From Spisula solida (lineage: Eukaryota; Mollusca; Bivalvia; Venerida; Mactridae), in contig OX365950.1 of NCBI GenBank assembly GCA_947247005.1, positions 50,506,761 to 50,570,760 of the forward strand: a DNA stretch of 64,000 nucleotides, written 5' to 3'. Both the position numbers and the translations under genes were made by a program. This document shows, piece after piece, positions 11,253 to 24,127 of the stretch; within the stretch, counting starts at the first letter, position 1, and each line of letters starts with the position of its first letter. Below the pieces are notes generated by a model that saw only the letters and a list, made by a program, of their open reading frames with translations, did no database searches and was not told the origin of the DNA.

Positions 11253-12619
11253 GGTATGTATTCTAACCAGTACTAACTTCAATTCTAACTGCTCTGTTTT
11301 TAATAAAAATATGAATATAAAAGCTTTATAAGAAGACTAAAAGAAGTGAAGAAAACAATCACCGACATGTTTACGTTTGATACGCCCGCCATCTTGGAGT
11401 GTCCCATCCGGTGAACGGAAAATTCCTGCCGGCGCTGTTACACAACATTGTACTTACCCTTCCTTTAGGAACTATCCTGTGTGAAGGGAAATCGAAGTCG
11501 TTGTCAAATTTTCATGTCAGAGTATGAACTGCCACAATCTATATCACCCAGTTACGAATCCAGTGTATTAATTATCAACTGGACCACGTCTGCGGCTAGT
11601 GCATTTAATACCACTTCTTCGGTCAGCGTCCATTAATTTGTGTTCAACGAATTTCTAATCGGTATCTTATAATCTAACTCATTCTCATCACATTAAATGT
11701 TTTTTATGAAAGGCAATCGACGAGAATAAACTTGCCTATCAAATACAACCGTGCGCACGATGTCACGTGTGCGAGGTCACGAGCACCTATGCTATTCTTG
11801 TACCTAGCTTACAGAATATTGTATTGAATGCAAAAATAACCACACTTAACAGATTAAATATGTCAGATATTGTATTTTAATATTTGCACAACCTTTTCTT
11901 CATCGGTTATGTTTAGCAATTGTAAGACAATCAAGAAAAGATATAGTTTGTCAACCCTTATAGAATTTTTAGTAATATTATTGAAATGGAGACAGAAAAA
12001 AAGTTTGGTCAATGCTTATACAACTAATAAGAAATACTAGTAGTGAAACCGGGTACATTTACACACGAGACACTAGAAATATTAAAAACAAAAGAGAGTT
12101 TATCCAATTTATGTAGTATTTTTACCTTTACATCGGTGAAAAAATATCAATATATCCCCAATTTTAACTGGAACACATTGGAGATATGGAGAAAATATTT
12201 GTCAAGTTTTCGATCTTGAATTTGCAAGATATTTCTTTGTTTTGTTTTTTCTTCGAGTTCTGTAAACACAACGGTTGAGACCACTTGTGAGTAAATTGAA
12301 GTAACTCCAAAATGGATCGGAACTAAACTAAAAATGATGGGCAAGTACCAGACTGCATGGTTTGTACATAGAAAAAGTAGTAGATCACCTTTTTATGAAG
12401 TACTTCTAATACTCGATTTGAAGAATTGGTAACATTTTTATTATGTTTTTCGATCTCATACTTAATACACGCATGTGCAGAAAGGGATATTGCTCACGTT
12501 AGACTGGAAACCACGCAAACTTGTACGCTTTTTCCTATGCTATGAGTCAAAACGTTCGCATATCGTCGATGGGTAGTCAAATATCATGGTTTTCCAAATT
12601 ATCTAGAAATCAACAAGGC
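11253..12619. other. non-coding stretch
   Basis: No gene supported. On the minus strand at 11383-11397 there is CCAAGATGGCGGGCG, a YY1-like ATG context, but only 27 codons follow and no partner exon was recognised. Confidence 0.45.
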
Positions 12620-12867
12620 CTCGATCTCCCGAAGCATCTCAAGTAGAAATATCTTCTCAAATTGAGATTTTTCTCAAATCAGAGTCTGAATTTGAGATAA
12701 ATATGAAGCTTGAGCTCTCAAAATTTTACTGTAATAAACTCAGAATAATGTTTTTGTTTTGTTAATCCAATTAACAGTACAATTTCACATGGAAACTATT
12801 TCAAAAGATAGGTGACAAAATTTTAGTTGAAACTGAGATCAGATTGAGATGTTTCAGGAGATCGGGA
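12620..12867 (+). mobile_element. MITE, copy 1 of a two-copy family
   Basis: Ends GATCTCCCGAAGCATCTCAA and TTGAGATGTTTCAGGAGATC are imperfect inverted repeats. The body shares the blocks AAGTAGAAATATCTTCTCAA and GAATTTGAGATAAAT with the reverse complement of 46428-46662. Confidence 0.8.
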
Positions 12868-12960
12868 CAGGAATCGCCGGGTTAAAAATCCAGCGCATTA
12901 CATTATTTAAACATTCATACGTCGATATTAATTCAGAAATGGTTCAAATTATTTCATATA

Positions 12961-13566
12961 TGAGCCAGTCTCCAGGAAAACCTGCTATTTTGACATTATG
13001 TAATTACTACATGTAACAAGGTTTTAAAAAAGCTTTAAAATAAGAAAAAATGACATATATATAGATTAAGTAATGTATCCATCCATTTCTATATCTTAAC
13101 TTTAAAAGTTCTTATGAATTATGTCGAAATCATTTACTTCGTTGCTATGGTGAACAATTTCAGAAAAGTACTCTGATTGAAAAAAACGGAAGTTAGTTGT
13201 TTAAAATAGTAGTGGCCTTTCTCTAAATGTGAACATTTACAATTTGAATATATATTTTAAAACTTAAAACATTATTCTAAAGCATGATACAATTTGAACA
13301 GTTTATGTCAAGAATTGATCAAATCCTGTATTTATAGAGTGCATTTAACAACGACGTCGAAAAACGTTTGAATGACATTCGCGACGTCACACAAAAAAGC
13401 ACTGAAAAGGGCCTCTACAAAACAGCTGGTACTTCCTTAAAATCAAGATGCTAACAAAATTTCTTTTGCATTTTGCTTAATTAAGATTACCTTTTTAAAA
13501 CATAAAAAACTCAAAATCAAATGTTTTGTCAAAATAGCAGGTTTAATTTTCCTGGAGACTGGCTCA
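12961..13566 (+). mobile_element. 606-bp TA-target element with TGAGCC ends
   Basis: Starts TGAGCCAGTCTCCAGGAAAA and ends in GGAGACTGGCTCA, with a TA dinucleotide immediately outside each end. The ends and the TA duplication fit non-autonomous Tc1/mariner-like elements. The body contains CGTTGCTATGGTGAACAATT and TTTGAATGACATTCGCGACG, shared with 37690-38185. No transposase frame. Confidence 0.85.
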
Positions 13567-14710
13567 TAATTATATTGATAATGTATTATTGGTATAAAGA
13601 ACGAAACCCATGCATAGGGGATATTCTACGTATATAGAAACCTTCGTAATCAGGCATTCCCTTTTATAATTGTCTACACAAGCAAATTGTTGACAGACGC
13701 CTAATCACAAAAGTTCACCTGTCCCTTTTGTAATTGACAAATCCAGAGCACTTACCACCATGTGGGTATGTATCAACTCCGCGGTCTCCCATTCATTAAT
13801 ATAATATGATACATGTATACAGGGAAAGACATCATGTCCAGATCGCAACACCAACAATTTTACAAACAGCCCTGTAACTGTTACAAAAAAGAAGTTAATC
13901 ACATATTGTTTTCCCCAGTAGCAAGCTTATATAAATACATTTATAAATACATTTTCTTAAAATAAATAACCAATCTTATGTCAAAATACAAATGAATATC
14001 GCACTCTAGCCGTTACAAATGCATACATGTTGAAAATATACTCGATTTCATGAACAAGCACGCGAGCTAACCATACTATCTAAGGGCTCTTCACATGGGA
14101 GTGATAACCAAAACAACGATGTATACATACGCCGAAACGAACTTTTTATACGGGCTGAGGAATCGAGTACGCTGATAGAATCTATATTCTATTTCCCCCA
14201 ATAATTATTTATCAGAAACAAAAGAACAGGGCGGAGATTTATTCAAGGAGCTTTCGTGTTACTATTTTTATCGTTATTAAACTGTCTAGATTTCTATGCA
14301 TGAATGATGAATCATGTTTGATTGGATCCGATACGAAAAGGGGCAAGCAAACCAAAATAGAGTTTTTAAAAATGTTTTGATTAAAATGTTAACGTGGTGG
14401 TTCTGTGTGCCATATAGAGAATCTCGTATTACTGTCCGGTGAGAACAATGATATCAGACAAGGTGGTATCGTTCGGGTGGTAAGCTCTAGCCGTATTTAT
14501 TTGGCATCTACGCAGAGATAACGCGCATCAGCTATATAATGACGTCATGACGTCACATTAAGAACGTCAATTATTACTAATTGTAATTTAAGTGATTCAG
14601 GGGTTACTTCATTTTGGTTCATAAATATATCTTGTGTACACAGCAAAATTTATATTTTTTTTGGCAATGTCACGGTTAACGTAAAATCATGTTGTTTTTA
14701 AACGCCCTGG
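13567..14710. other. non-coding stretch
   Basis: No gene, RNA or element ends recognised; AT-rich sequence with scattered stops in all frames. Confidence 0.5.
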
Positions 14711-15662
14711 CCCCAATTCCACGAAAAAACTTAAGTTATTGCTCAGCTGAGACTGCTATTTTAAAAACATATTTTGTTGGGTAAATGACGTTTATGTATA
14801 CTTTTATATATTGTTACATCACAGTTAGATGCAAATTTAATAGAGCAATACAAAATAAGTCTGATTTTTACAGAAAATAGTGCTTTTAAGTTATAAAAAT
14901 AAAAAACGTAAGTCTGTTATAGCAAGCTCAAGTACACAGTTTTTTATTGTTCATTACAGTTGGATTTCAATGAGCATTTCATACAAAAATCACCTACAAA
15001 ATCATTATTTAGCAATAAATACACAGTTTCTGGTAGCAATCTACTTCACAAGACTATAATTGTAGTCATATAATATTAATTAATATTTAATTGATTAATG
15101 TGATATACTTCCGGTCAAATGTGAATGATCATCTATTTTCGCTGTCAGAAAATATTGCTGATTTATGAGAAATTCTTTGGAAGTGAAATCTTGAATTGTT
15201 CAGTTGTGATAAAGAAGTGTCAGTTGTTGATATATGCTGATTAAATAGTTGTGAAAAGGCGATTTTGAGACTTTGTGGACGATTTTCAAATCGGTGGTCA
15301 GCTGATTTGGTCAGTGGCAGTTTGAGGATATACACAGATACATTTTGGTATTACATCGTGTTTTCTAGTGGATTTTGACATTATACATGATATATATCAT
15401 ATATGTGGATATTTAGTGGCCAGCGGTGGAACGATTTGAGGTGAAATTTTGACTTTGTGAGATTTAAACCGGCTTCGATTTACATGTTTACATTCATCTG
15501 TTACTATAAATAGTAACATCGATACTCTAATTATTGTGTATTGAATTTTCACGCCGTGTAAACCGGAGTACGTCGCTCGATTCGTCACGCTTGACTGAAC
15601 AGCTAAACAAGAGCGCTTTGTAAGTAAAGAGTCGCTCGTGGCTTGAAGCTCGACTAGTAACT

Positions 15663-16854
15663 ATGGCTGATACAAATAAAAGTGGACTTTCTGTAACTGA
15701 TACCGAGGCAGAGGAATACGTTGAATCCATTATGGCTTCACAACTTATAACGAGAGTTGATACACCAATGCATACAGGAAGAAAGCGTCACCACTCTGAG
15801 ACAGATGCAACGGATATCTGTATAGATTCAACTGTTAAGAAGCCGCGATTTACTACTAAGGCTAAACGTAATTTGTATGGTGATATCCCTTTCCCAGCAC
15901 CAAAAACTGTTACTGTAACATCTGCTGACGTACACGTTGATGGTAAAACTTCGATTGAACAAATGCTGTCTAAGCTGTCTGCTGACATGCATATGTTGTT
16001 TTCTTCACTTAGTGAACGCGTGAACGATCTGGAGAAAGGACTTGAACAAAAGATCGCAAATAAAGTTGCTCAAGTACTGGACAAACGGGTGACAACGGAG
16101 ATGAACCGCATCCGTAAGGATGTGGACGAACGCATGAGTGATATAAAGGAGTCTATCTGTGATGAATTTAAAGCTGAAATTGTATTAGTGAACACTAAGA
16201 TCGAATCATTGTCAAATAGTGCAACAGTCAACAATTCAGATAATGATATTACGTTGAACATTGTCATCAGAGACCTTCCTGAAACTGAAAATGAAAACAC
16301 TGCAATAAAAGTGAACAAACTTATCAAAGACGGTCTTAAGGTCCATGGAGTGACATGTAAAAGTGCTGATAGGAAAAATTCACGATCTTCATCCAAACCT
16401 GGTCTTGTCATCGCCAAAATGAGATCTCATGAAGATAAAAGGAAGGTGATGTCTAACAAGTCTAAGTTGTTAGATCACCAACAGTACTCTGGCGTATTTG
16501 TGCAACATGACCAATCTCAGGCAGATCGTGTTATGGCTAACAATTTCCGGACCATACTACAGTCACTTAAAGGAAGTAATCTGACCGTTCGAGGCTCAAG
16601 GGTTGTTCAGAAGAATGCGTCAAACCAACAAAGCAGTCGTCGCAACACTCAATGGATATAGACAGTATCCCAATACGCACGGTGCTGCACATGGTCGCGA
16701 CAACAATGTGTCTAATGTTAGTGACAGAAGGTTCAATTCTTCTGAATCTAATTCTAGAGAGGATCGTAGCAATCGAAGGCCAAACAACAATACGACTGGT
16801 CGTGGGCGCGGTGGAAGAGGAAGAAACAACGGTGGTCAAAATAGACGCTATTAG
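15663..16854 (+). pseudogene. LINE ORF1 (coiled coil, RNA-binding, RG-rich tail), frameshifted
   Basis: Frame from ATG 15663 to a TAG at 16659-16661 encodes 332 residues: a basic N-terminus (KKPRFTTKAKR), a predicted coiled coil at about residues 100-195 (LSKLSADMHMLFSSLSERVN onward), then a domain typical of LINE ORF1 proteins (NIVIRDLPETENENTAIKVN, then PGLVIAKMRSHEDKRK). A different frame, open up to 16854, encodes an Asn/Arg/Gly-rich tail (TGRGRGGRGRNNGGQNRRY) that looks like the original C-terminus, so a small indel near 16650 probably separates them. ORF1 proteins bind the element's RNA and act as nucleic-acid chaperones. Confidence 0.75.
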
Positions 16855-19800
16855 CTAAATGTCGGGTTCTGGAACGTGAGAGGGTGGAACTCTGAAAGTT
16901 CGTCTGATAACTCTTTTTTAAGATCTAGTTGTCTTTTAGAAAATAATTATGACATTTTAGGTGTTGCTGAAACACACCTTGTTAATAATAATGTCTTAGA
17001 TATTAAAGGTTATAAATGGTATGGTTTTAATAGACAAAATATACATGTCAATGCTAGAAATGGCTCAGGAGGAGTCGGGTTTTTAATAAAGCAATCTTTA
17101 TGTGATATGTTTAATATATGTATTGTAGATAACACTTGTGAAGGTATTTTATGGTTAAAAATGTCACATAAAAGTAGTAACCTAATTTTGTTTCCATGCG
17201 TATGTTATTTGCCACCACAAAATTCTTCCCGTCCTTTTGATGTTAATGCTTTTTATGACCAATTGTTAGCAACTGTCTATTCATACCAAACTGATGAGTT
17301 GGTATTTGTATGTGGTGATTTTAACAGCCGAACTGGAAATTTAGATGATTATATCCCTGGTGTTGATTCTATACCTCCCCGTGATGTAATAGATTTTTCG
17401 ACTAATGCATACGGCGAGTTGTTTGTAGATTTTTTAATTAATACGAATATGTGTATACTGAATGGTAGGAACACCGTCAAAAATGATTTTACTTCTGTTT
17501 CGGTGAAAGGTGCCTCAGTTGTTGATTATTGTATTGTACGTCATGAAGATTTAGATATATTCTCAGATTTTAATGTTGATTTAACATGTGATGTTATAAA
17601 CAAATGTGACAACCTTATGAATATCGCCCCGACATGTATACCTGACCATTCTTTGTTATCATGGAAAATTACTTGTCAATGTTCTCCATATATATATGAG
17701 ACAGGTGAACCTGAAAGCAATTCGTATGTTAAATTTGATCGGAGTTATTTTAACAACAGTTTTCTTAGCAGTCAATATGTATTGTATTATGTTAATAATA
17801 CTATTGATAAATTAGAACATGGTCTGAGAACACAAACTGACATAGACTCGGTTTACGAGGAATGGTGTACTATAATTAATAATAATATGTATGAGAACAT
17901 TCCTTTTAAAATTGTGTCTTCATCCTGTAAAACTAGAAAACACCGTCCTGGTAAACCGTGGTGGAATGACAGTTTGTCAGATTTGTGGGACAAACTTTCA
18001 CAGTCAGAACGTAACTGGCTTAGTTGTAATAGTAGAGCAGATAAGGTAAAGTTGAAAAATGAATATGTACAAATGCGAAAACGGTTTGATACAGAAGTTC
18101 AGAGGGCGAAGCGTCGTCATTGGTATGACATGCAACAGGAATTGTTATCTGACTGTAATATTGACCAGTCCAAGTTTTGGAAGTCTATTGGCAAAATAGG
18201 TATTGGCCATAGTAAAAAGAAAACAATTCCTGCTGAAGTGTTATTGGATGATGGTACTACGTCTTCTAGCACTGATGTAATCTTAGAAAAATGGCGGTCT
18301 GATTTTTGTTCTCTTTTTAATAATCCAGATGTAGATTCTACATCTGTACCTAATTGGTCTAACGTAATAGACGATTCTCTGCCATTTAATGACCATATAT
18401 CTATACAAGAAGTCAAGAAAGCTGTAGATGCTGCCAACCGGGGTAAAGCATGTGGTGTTGATGGGATACCATCTGAAGCTTTAAAAAATGATACGACTGT
18501 TATGTTTTTACATGTTTTATTCAATATTTGTTTTAGTAATGGCATTATTCCATCTGTATGGGGGAAATGTGTAATTAACCCTATTCCCAAATCTGCAAGT
18601 CTAGATGCTAGAAACCCATTGTCTTATAGGGGTATTTCATTAGCATCCTCTATATAAGTTGTATTGTTATATTTTGAACAGTAGATTAAGTAAATGGTCG
18701 GAATCAAATGACATCATTATTGATGAACAGAACGGTTTTAGACAGAAACGCAGTACGATCGATCAGCTTTCTACACTCACTACTATTATTGATACTAGAA
18801 AAAAGCTAAAACGTTCTACCTTTTGCACCTTTATACATTTTAAAAAAGCATATGACTATATTAATCGTGATTTGCTCTGGAAAAAACTGTGTGATTTGGG
18901 TATTAAAGGTAAAATGTTAACAGCCATACAATCTTTGTATTCATCAGTTTCATCTTGTGTCAGAGTAAACGGTCTATGTACCGATTGGTTCAATGTTAGA
19001 TCGGGATTGCGTCAGGGTTGTATATTATCTCCCCTTTTGTTTAACCTATTTATTAATGACCTTGCATTATATTTGAAGTCTTTTGATATTGGAGTGCAGT
19101 GTGGAACAGAGAAGATATGTATTTTGCTGTACGCAGACGATATTATTTTACTTGCTGAAAATGATAGAGACTTGCAATGTTTACTGAATGCTCTACATGA
19201 TTGGTGTAATATCAATGGTATGTCTATCAACAAAAATAAAAGTCAAATTGTACATTTTCGACCACAGTCTATCGAAAGAACACTTACTAACTTTTACATT
19301 GGAAATGATCAGTTAGAGATAGTGGATAGATATAAATACTTAGGTCTTATATTAAGTGAACACTTAGACTATAATATTACAGCAAAGTCAGTAGCTCAAA
19401 GTGCAAGTCGTGCCCTCGGTCTTGTTATTGCTAAATGCAAGTCTATCGGGGGAGTACCGTATAATGTTTTTACACAACTGTATGATTCGGTGGTTTGGCC
19501 AACTATTAGTTACGGTGCCGCTATTTGGGGTCAAACTTCATATTCATGTATTAACGCAGTACATAATCGCGCGATGCGTTTCTTTTTAGGAGTTGGCAGA
19601 TATACGCCAAACGCAGCCGTGGCCGGTGAAATGGCATGGACCGCTCCGAATATAAGGCAATGGAAATCCGTTTCCTTATACTGGGCCAGGTTGTCAAACA
19701 TGAATACTAATCGTATAAATAAGCGAATTGCACTTTGGGCCTCTGCTTTGTCAAGTAGATTATGTTCAAATTGGTTTTATACTGTAAAGAATATGTTGAA

Positions 19801-20356
19801 TAAGTGTGATTTAGAACAGTTCTGTGATATTAATATTGCTATTCATAATCATGTACTTGTTGAAAAACTTGCATCTGCTTTACATGTAAAATATTGTAAT
19901 GACTGGAACCAATCAATCAATGATGTCACAGGACCGTCGGGCCGTGGTGGCAACAAATTACGTACATACCAATTATTTAAAACTGACTTCTCTGTTGAAA
20001 CGTACTGTAAAATCATTATGCCACCACGACACAGAGCCGCCTTTAGCAAATTTCGATGTGGGGTGGCTCCCATACGTATAGAGACTGGCAGGTACGAAGG
20101 CATTCCGATACATAACAGAAAATGTCCGTTCTGTGACATCATTGAAGATGAGAAACATGTGATATTAGATAGTATTTCTTACTCTGATTTGAGACAAACG
20201 TTGTACACAAAAGCAACTTCAATTGATTATAATTTTTTGAATATGTCAGATATGGATAAATTAATCTTTCTTTTCAAAAACTCAGAGATGATACGTATAA
20301 GTGCCAAAACCTGCTACAATATTTTACAGCGTCGTTCTTTTTATCTTTGTAAATAA
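16855..20356 (+). pseudogene. LINE ORF2: endonuclease-reverse transcriptase, frameshifted and mutated
   Basis: Runs in two frames: 16855-18657 and 18659-20356; the break follows GISLASSI and looks like a one-base deletion. The first part is an AP-type endonuclease with NVRGW, AETHL, VCGDFNSRTG, VVDYCI and PDHSLL all present. The second is reverse transcriptase with GLRQGCILSPLLFNLFIND and LLYADDIILLAE. The motif A block reads FIHFKKAYDY where families have Asp at the H position (codon 18836-18838), which should abolish polymerisation. The C-terminal knuckle reads C-x2-C-x7-H-x4-S, with the last Cys replaced. There is no ATG before the endonuclease: the frame continues directly from the ORF1 tail past one TAG. 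Confidence 0.85.
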
Positions 20357-20829
20357 TGTACGTATTTGATTAAATTATAATATTTTAGTTCGTCTGAAGA
20401 ACAGTTGTTAATCAAATTAGAACCAATCTGATTGGTCCTAAGTAGATTTCATAAGTCATTTCTTAAATATGCGCTATAGTGCACGGTAACTCTCAGTATC
20501 TTAATAATTTCTATTTTTTTTAATTTTTATTTTAATAAGGATTAACAACTGTTTTTTCAGTTTTAAACACATACTATGTAACAATGTGTAATATCAGATT
20601 TTTATATACGGTACATGTACCTTGTGATATTTGATGTTTTATTATAATGTAGATAATGTCTCTTATAACTCTTATTAAGAGTGGCTATATATGATTTGTG
20701 TTTATGTCGTGTGTAATATATGTTGTAAATATAGATGAGACTCAAATAAATAAATAAATAAATAAATATAATAAATTTAAAATTGCAGTCTCAGCTGAGC
20801 AATAACTTAAGTTTTTCGTGGAATTTGGG

Positions 20830-21781
20830 ATTTCCAAACTTCAAACTAGAACAAATATAATGAAACTAGATCAATGTCAAAAATCTATGTAAAAAGAAGA
20901 TAATAAAGTTCTAGGTGTGTTATTAAGTGATATTGAAGCTCCATATTTTTACTGAAATCTGATTACTTAATTTATAATATTTGATAAATATCCTATGGGC
21001 CAACACAAAAATCTTATGTATTCTTCGGTTTATTGCATGTATTGAGTGTAATAAAGATATGTAATGTTACATTGTGAAAATTGCGTGTTACAATTTTAAT
21101 TGGATTATCGACGATAATTGGATTATCACACCTAGCCACGTGTCACCCCCCTGGCTGTTTGTTTAATTGTATTGTAAGTGATCATTTTCGCGGGATTTGC
21201 AATTGTAGTTGTGACATTTATTTAAATAATCAGGCAAATCATAATGATTAAATAAAAGTTGTTTCTGTTGTAACAGGCCTGCCATAATAAAATCATGCAA
21301 AAGCCTGAGATTTGAGCAAACATTGAATTAAAGCGAGCGAAGATGACAAATTCAATATTCTGCGCTAAGCGCGCGAACCACCTAATTATAAGCCCATCAA
21401 GCATTCAAATGGCCTAATAAAAAAAATAATTTATTAAATTTTAATAAGATAAAGCCATACAAACTAATTGTTCTGTAATATTAAGGTCCTAGAGTAAAAC
21501 CAATGTAAAAGAGCTCTACATTAAAAAAAATGGTAGCCTTGTCTAGGCAAAATTTAAAAAAATGCAATTTCCTCAATTCTAATAAATGAAGTAGCAAAAT
21601 ACATTTAGCTGACTTGAACAAATATCGACAAGTACATTGTATTTCAATCATTTTCGGTAATAGACCCTTATAATACAATCTGGGCTAAGCATAAAAATCA
21701 AATAAACAATATAAAAATGCAGAAAAGGCACGTCAGTAGAAGACCGACTTTAAAACCATCTATGTCTAAAAGTCGTCTTAT
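20830..21781. other. non-coding stretch
   Basis: AT-rich sequence between two LINE insertions. No gene or element ends recognised. Confidence 0.5.
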
Positions 21782-23100
21782 AACAGTTTTAACAGTTTAA
21801 CAGTTTATTTCCAATATACATTGGACAATGTGTCCATGAGTACACAATATTAACATTTATAAATATTTATACATAGATATTACACCCAATGAACATTACA
21901 TAACAGTACAAATTTGATGCATATGTACATAATAGTTTACAGTGCAAAACATACATTGATAACCTTCAAGAAGAAGCATGTATATAGCAAAGATAAAAAC
22001 GAGATTAATGTGGTCACATAATAATGTGATACTTAATTAAACACCAAAGAATTCCTGACGTTGAAAGATTTTTGAACAAACATGGATAATTTTTTTAATT
22101 ACGTTTTCATTTTCGGACGATAACAGTTCGATAAATTTTGGGACATTTGGCCTTTTCCAAAAGTATTTATGTAAATATTGTTTTCTCAAATCATCGTATA
22201 ATGGACATTCTAATAAAACATGAAATTCATCTTCTAATTTGGAACAAATATCACAAATCCTTTCATTGTATGGTATTGCCTGTGGTTTATGCCATCTCCC
22301 GGTTTCGACTTTAAGTCTATGTGAGGACATTCTCAAACGAGATAGAGAAAATCTAAATTTTTCAATATGTATACATGTTAAATAAGGTTGTAATTGAAAA
22401 TTGCAAAACAATACATATGTTCTAGCACGTGTTGATTCTCTTAATTCGGAATACCAGTTTTGTATAAACGTATCATTTATTCTTTGCTTAAAAATGTTCA
22501 TAAATATATTTTCATTTCCTACACCTTGATTGATCCAGACATTATTAAAACCTAAAGACTGTAACAAATTTCTCACGGATTTTGCCCATGACGCACAGTT
22601 TGGCTTCTCGTTTAAATCTCTTAACATTACATTATAAATAACTTTAGCATATTTTGTGCTCTCAAGTTGAACAATCTTTAACCAGTATTTAATAACATTC
22701 ATAGCTCTATATGTTTTTAAAGAAGTTCTTCCAAGTTCGCCATATACGAAATTGTTCTGTGTATGCTGTCTAACACCTAAAATCTGTTTACAAAACTGCA
22801 GGTGATTTTTTTCCAATTGAGAACTATCGTTTAAACCCCATACCTGAGAGCCATAATTGAGTATTGGTAGTACAAGTTTATCAAACAAATCTAACTTATG
22901 TTTTATGGTAATACATGGAAATTTTATTAATTCTTTTTGAAGTTTATATAATGCTTTAAGTGCTTGTCCAGACAATGTTTCATAAGTAAGATTGAAAGAA
23001 CCACCTACAGAAAAAACAACACCTAAGTAGGTAAATTTAGTGACAATATACATGTTAATGGAAAATACAAGGGTCCAAGTGAGCCAAATCGAGTCCATTA
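21782..23100 (-). mobile_element. 5'-truncated LINE, minus strand
   Basis: The reverse-strand frame 23098-22037 (353 codons) is the post-RT part of a LINE ORF2. Reading minus, its 3' UTR runs to about 21782 and ends in three CTGTTAAA-like units. Everything upstream of the region after the RT palm is missing, the usual result of incomplete reverse transcription. Confidence 0.85.
22037..23098 (-). pseudogene. LINE ORF2 C-terminal fragment (after RT domain)
   Basis: An uninterrupted frame beginning near FTYLGVVFSVGG, then LVLPILNYGSQVWG, FCKQILGVRQHTQNNFVYGE, RLRMSSHRLKVETGRW and a zinc knuckle C-x2-C-x7-H-x4-C (CDICSKLEDEFHVLLEC). These blocks are typical of the thumb and C-terminal region of LINE ORF2. 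The YADD catalytic region is absent, so it is not a functional polymerase. The frame is intact over 353 codons, suggesting a fairly recent insertion. It is related to but clearly distinct from the element at 15100-20778. Confidence 0.85.
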
Positions 23101-24127
23101 AATCTTAATCATATTTGGGCAACAACGGGAGGTAGTACATTTTATGACACGTGTTTCATGTTAATTGCTTTGTCACCAATTATACAGACTCGCAATAAAC
23201 ACCATCGTTATGAAAACGGTATACACTGTTGTTGTTATCAAGATTGCCGGTAAATTGGACCTCAAAGCCGGTAAGCCTGTAATCACATCAGATTGCCGGT
23301 AATTACCGGCCCAATGCCTGAGAAATGGCAGGCCTGTTGTAAATACGGGCTAAATATAATGAAATAAAAAATGCTTTAATTAAAATATTAACAACATACT
23401 ATCAAACGATAAAAAATAATTGAGTATTTTACAGTGGACTTAATTGTTCTATATAGTGTAATCTTGTTCTAAATAAATGTCGTATACAAGTTAACTTTGT
23501 TTGTTTGACTAAATGCACATTTGTTGCGCGTTGTATGTTTTAGCTTAATTATTATTATGGCAAAATTTGACCACAAAAATAAATATTATGTATCAAATAA
23601 ATACTTCCAACTTGATGTACAACGGTGCGACTAGTAACATTTTCAGTCAACACTACGTATACGTGACATTATAGATAATCTTTATTATACGTAACTTGCA
23701 AGAGCTATCTCGCTGAAGTTTCATTAAACAGTCGGTGACTTGACACGTGACTACAGGTGATAATCCTATTACAGTCGATAATGCAATCAAAATACTATAG
23801 TAACCTAAAATTTGCATAAGGAATGTTGACACTTGTCTTTCTATAATTGATTGCTAGAACGCGCCTACTTTCAACATGAACTGAATTGTGTTATATTGTA
23901 TTGTACAAAATGAACTCGAAGAAGTTTAATAATTTATTTCAGTCTCATCCAAATATACACGACAATACATGTAAAATAGTACATGTATATCCCAGATAAA
24001 AAAATGCATATAGCCATTCTAACTATTAATTAATAACTTTGATTCTATTTATGCGAATATATGAAAATAATCATTTAATTCAATAAACACCTTGTTCATA
24101 ATTGCCCTTCATGTAAAAATCTTAATT
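23101..24127. other. non-coding stretch
   Basis: Contains GCCGGTAA motifs near 23244, 23270 and a perfect 16-bp palindrome GCCGGTAATTACCGGC at 23295-23310. No gene seen. Confidence 0.55.

Larger units (their letters stand above)
15100..20778 (+). mobile_element. near full-length non-LTR retrotransposon (LINE), inactive
   Basis: Two-ORF element: 5' leader to 15662, ORF1 15663-16854, ORF2 16855-20356, 3' UTR with an (AAAT)n-like tail at about 20745-20778. It has an AP-type endonuclease plus reverse transcriptase and a C-terminal zinc knuckle, as in CR1/Jockey-type families; I cannot place the clade without a tree. The 5' border is approximate and I could not identify a clear target-site duplication. 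It is broken by at least two frame changes and by changes in key residues. Confidence 0.85.
14711..20829. mobile_element. 45-bp inverted repeats enclosing a LINE
   Basis: About 14712-14756 and 20785-20829 are reverse complements over roughly 45 bp, differing by an A-run length change and one T insertion; the shared core is AACTTAAGTTATTGCTCAGC followed by TGAGACTGC. The right copy starts right after the AAAT-rich tail of the LINE. Either a MITE was split by the LINE insertion, or the repeats belong to a larger composite. I favour the first. Confidence 0.7.

Noticed and set aside
18117..18590. 157-codon minus frame in the LINE
   Set aside because: Antisense shadow of ORF2.
21258..23345. ACAGGCCTGCCAT inverted repeat flanking the minus-strand LINE
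   Set aside because: Only about 13 bp, itself partly palindromic, with no matching flanks further in; I cannot call element ends from it.
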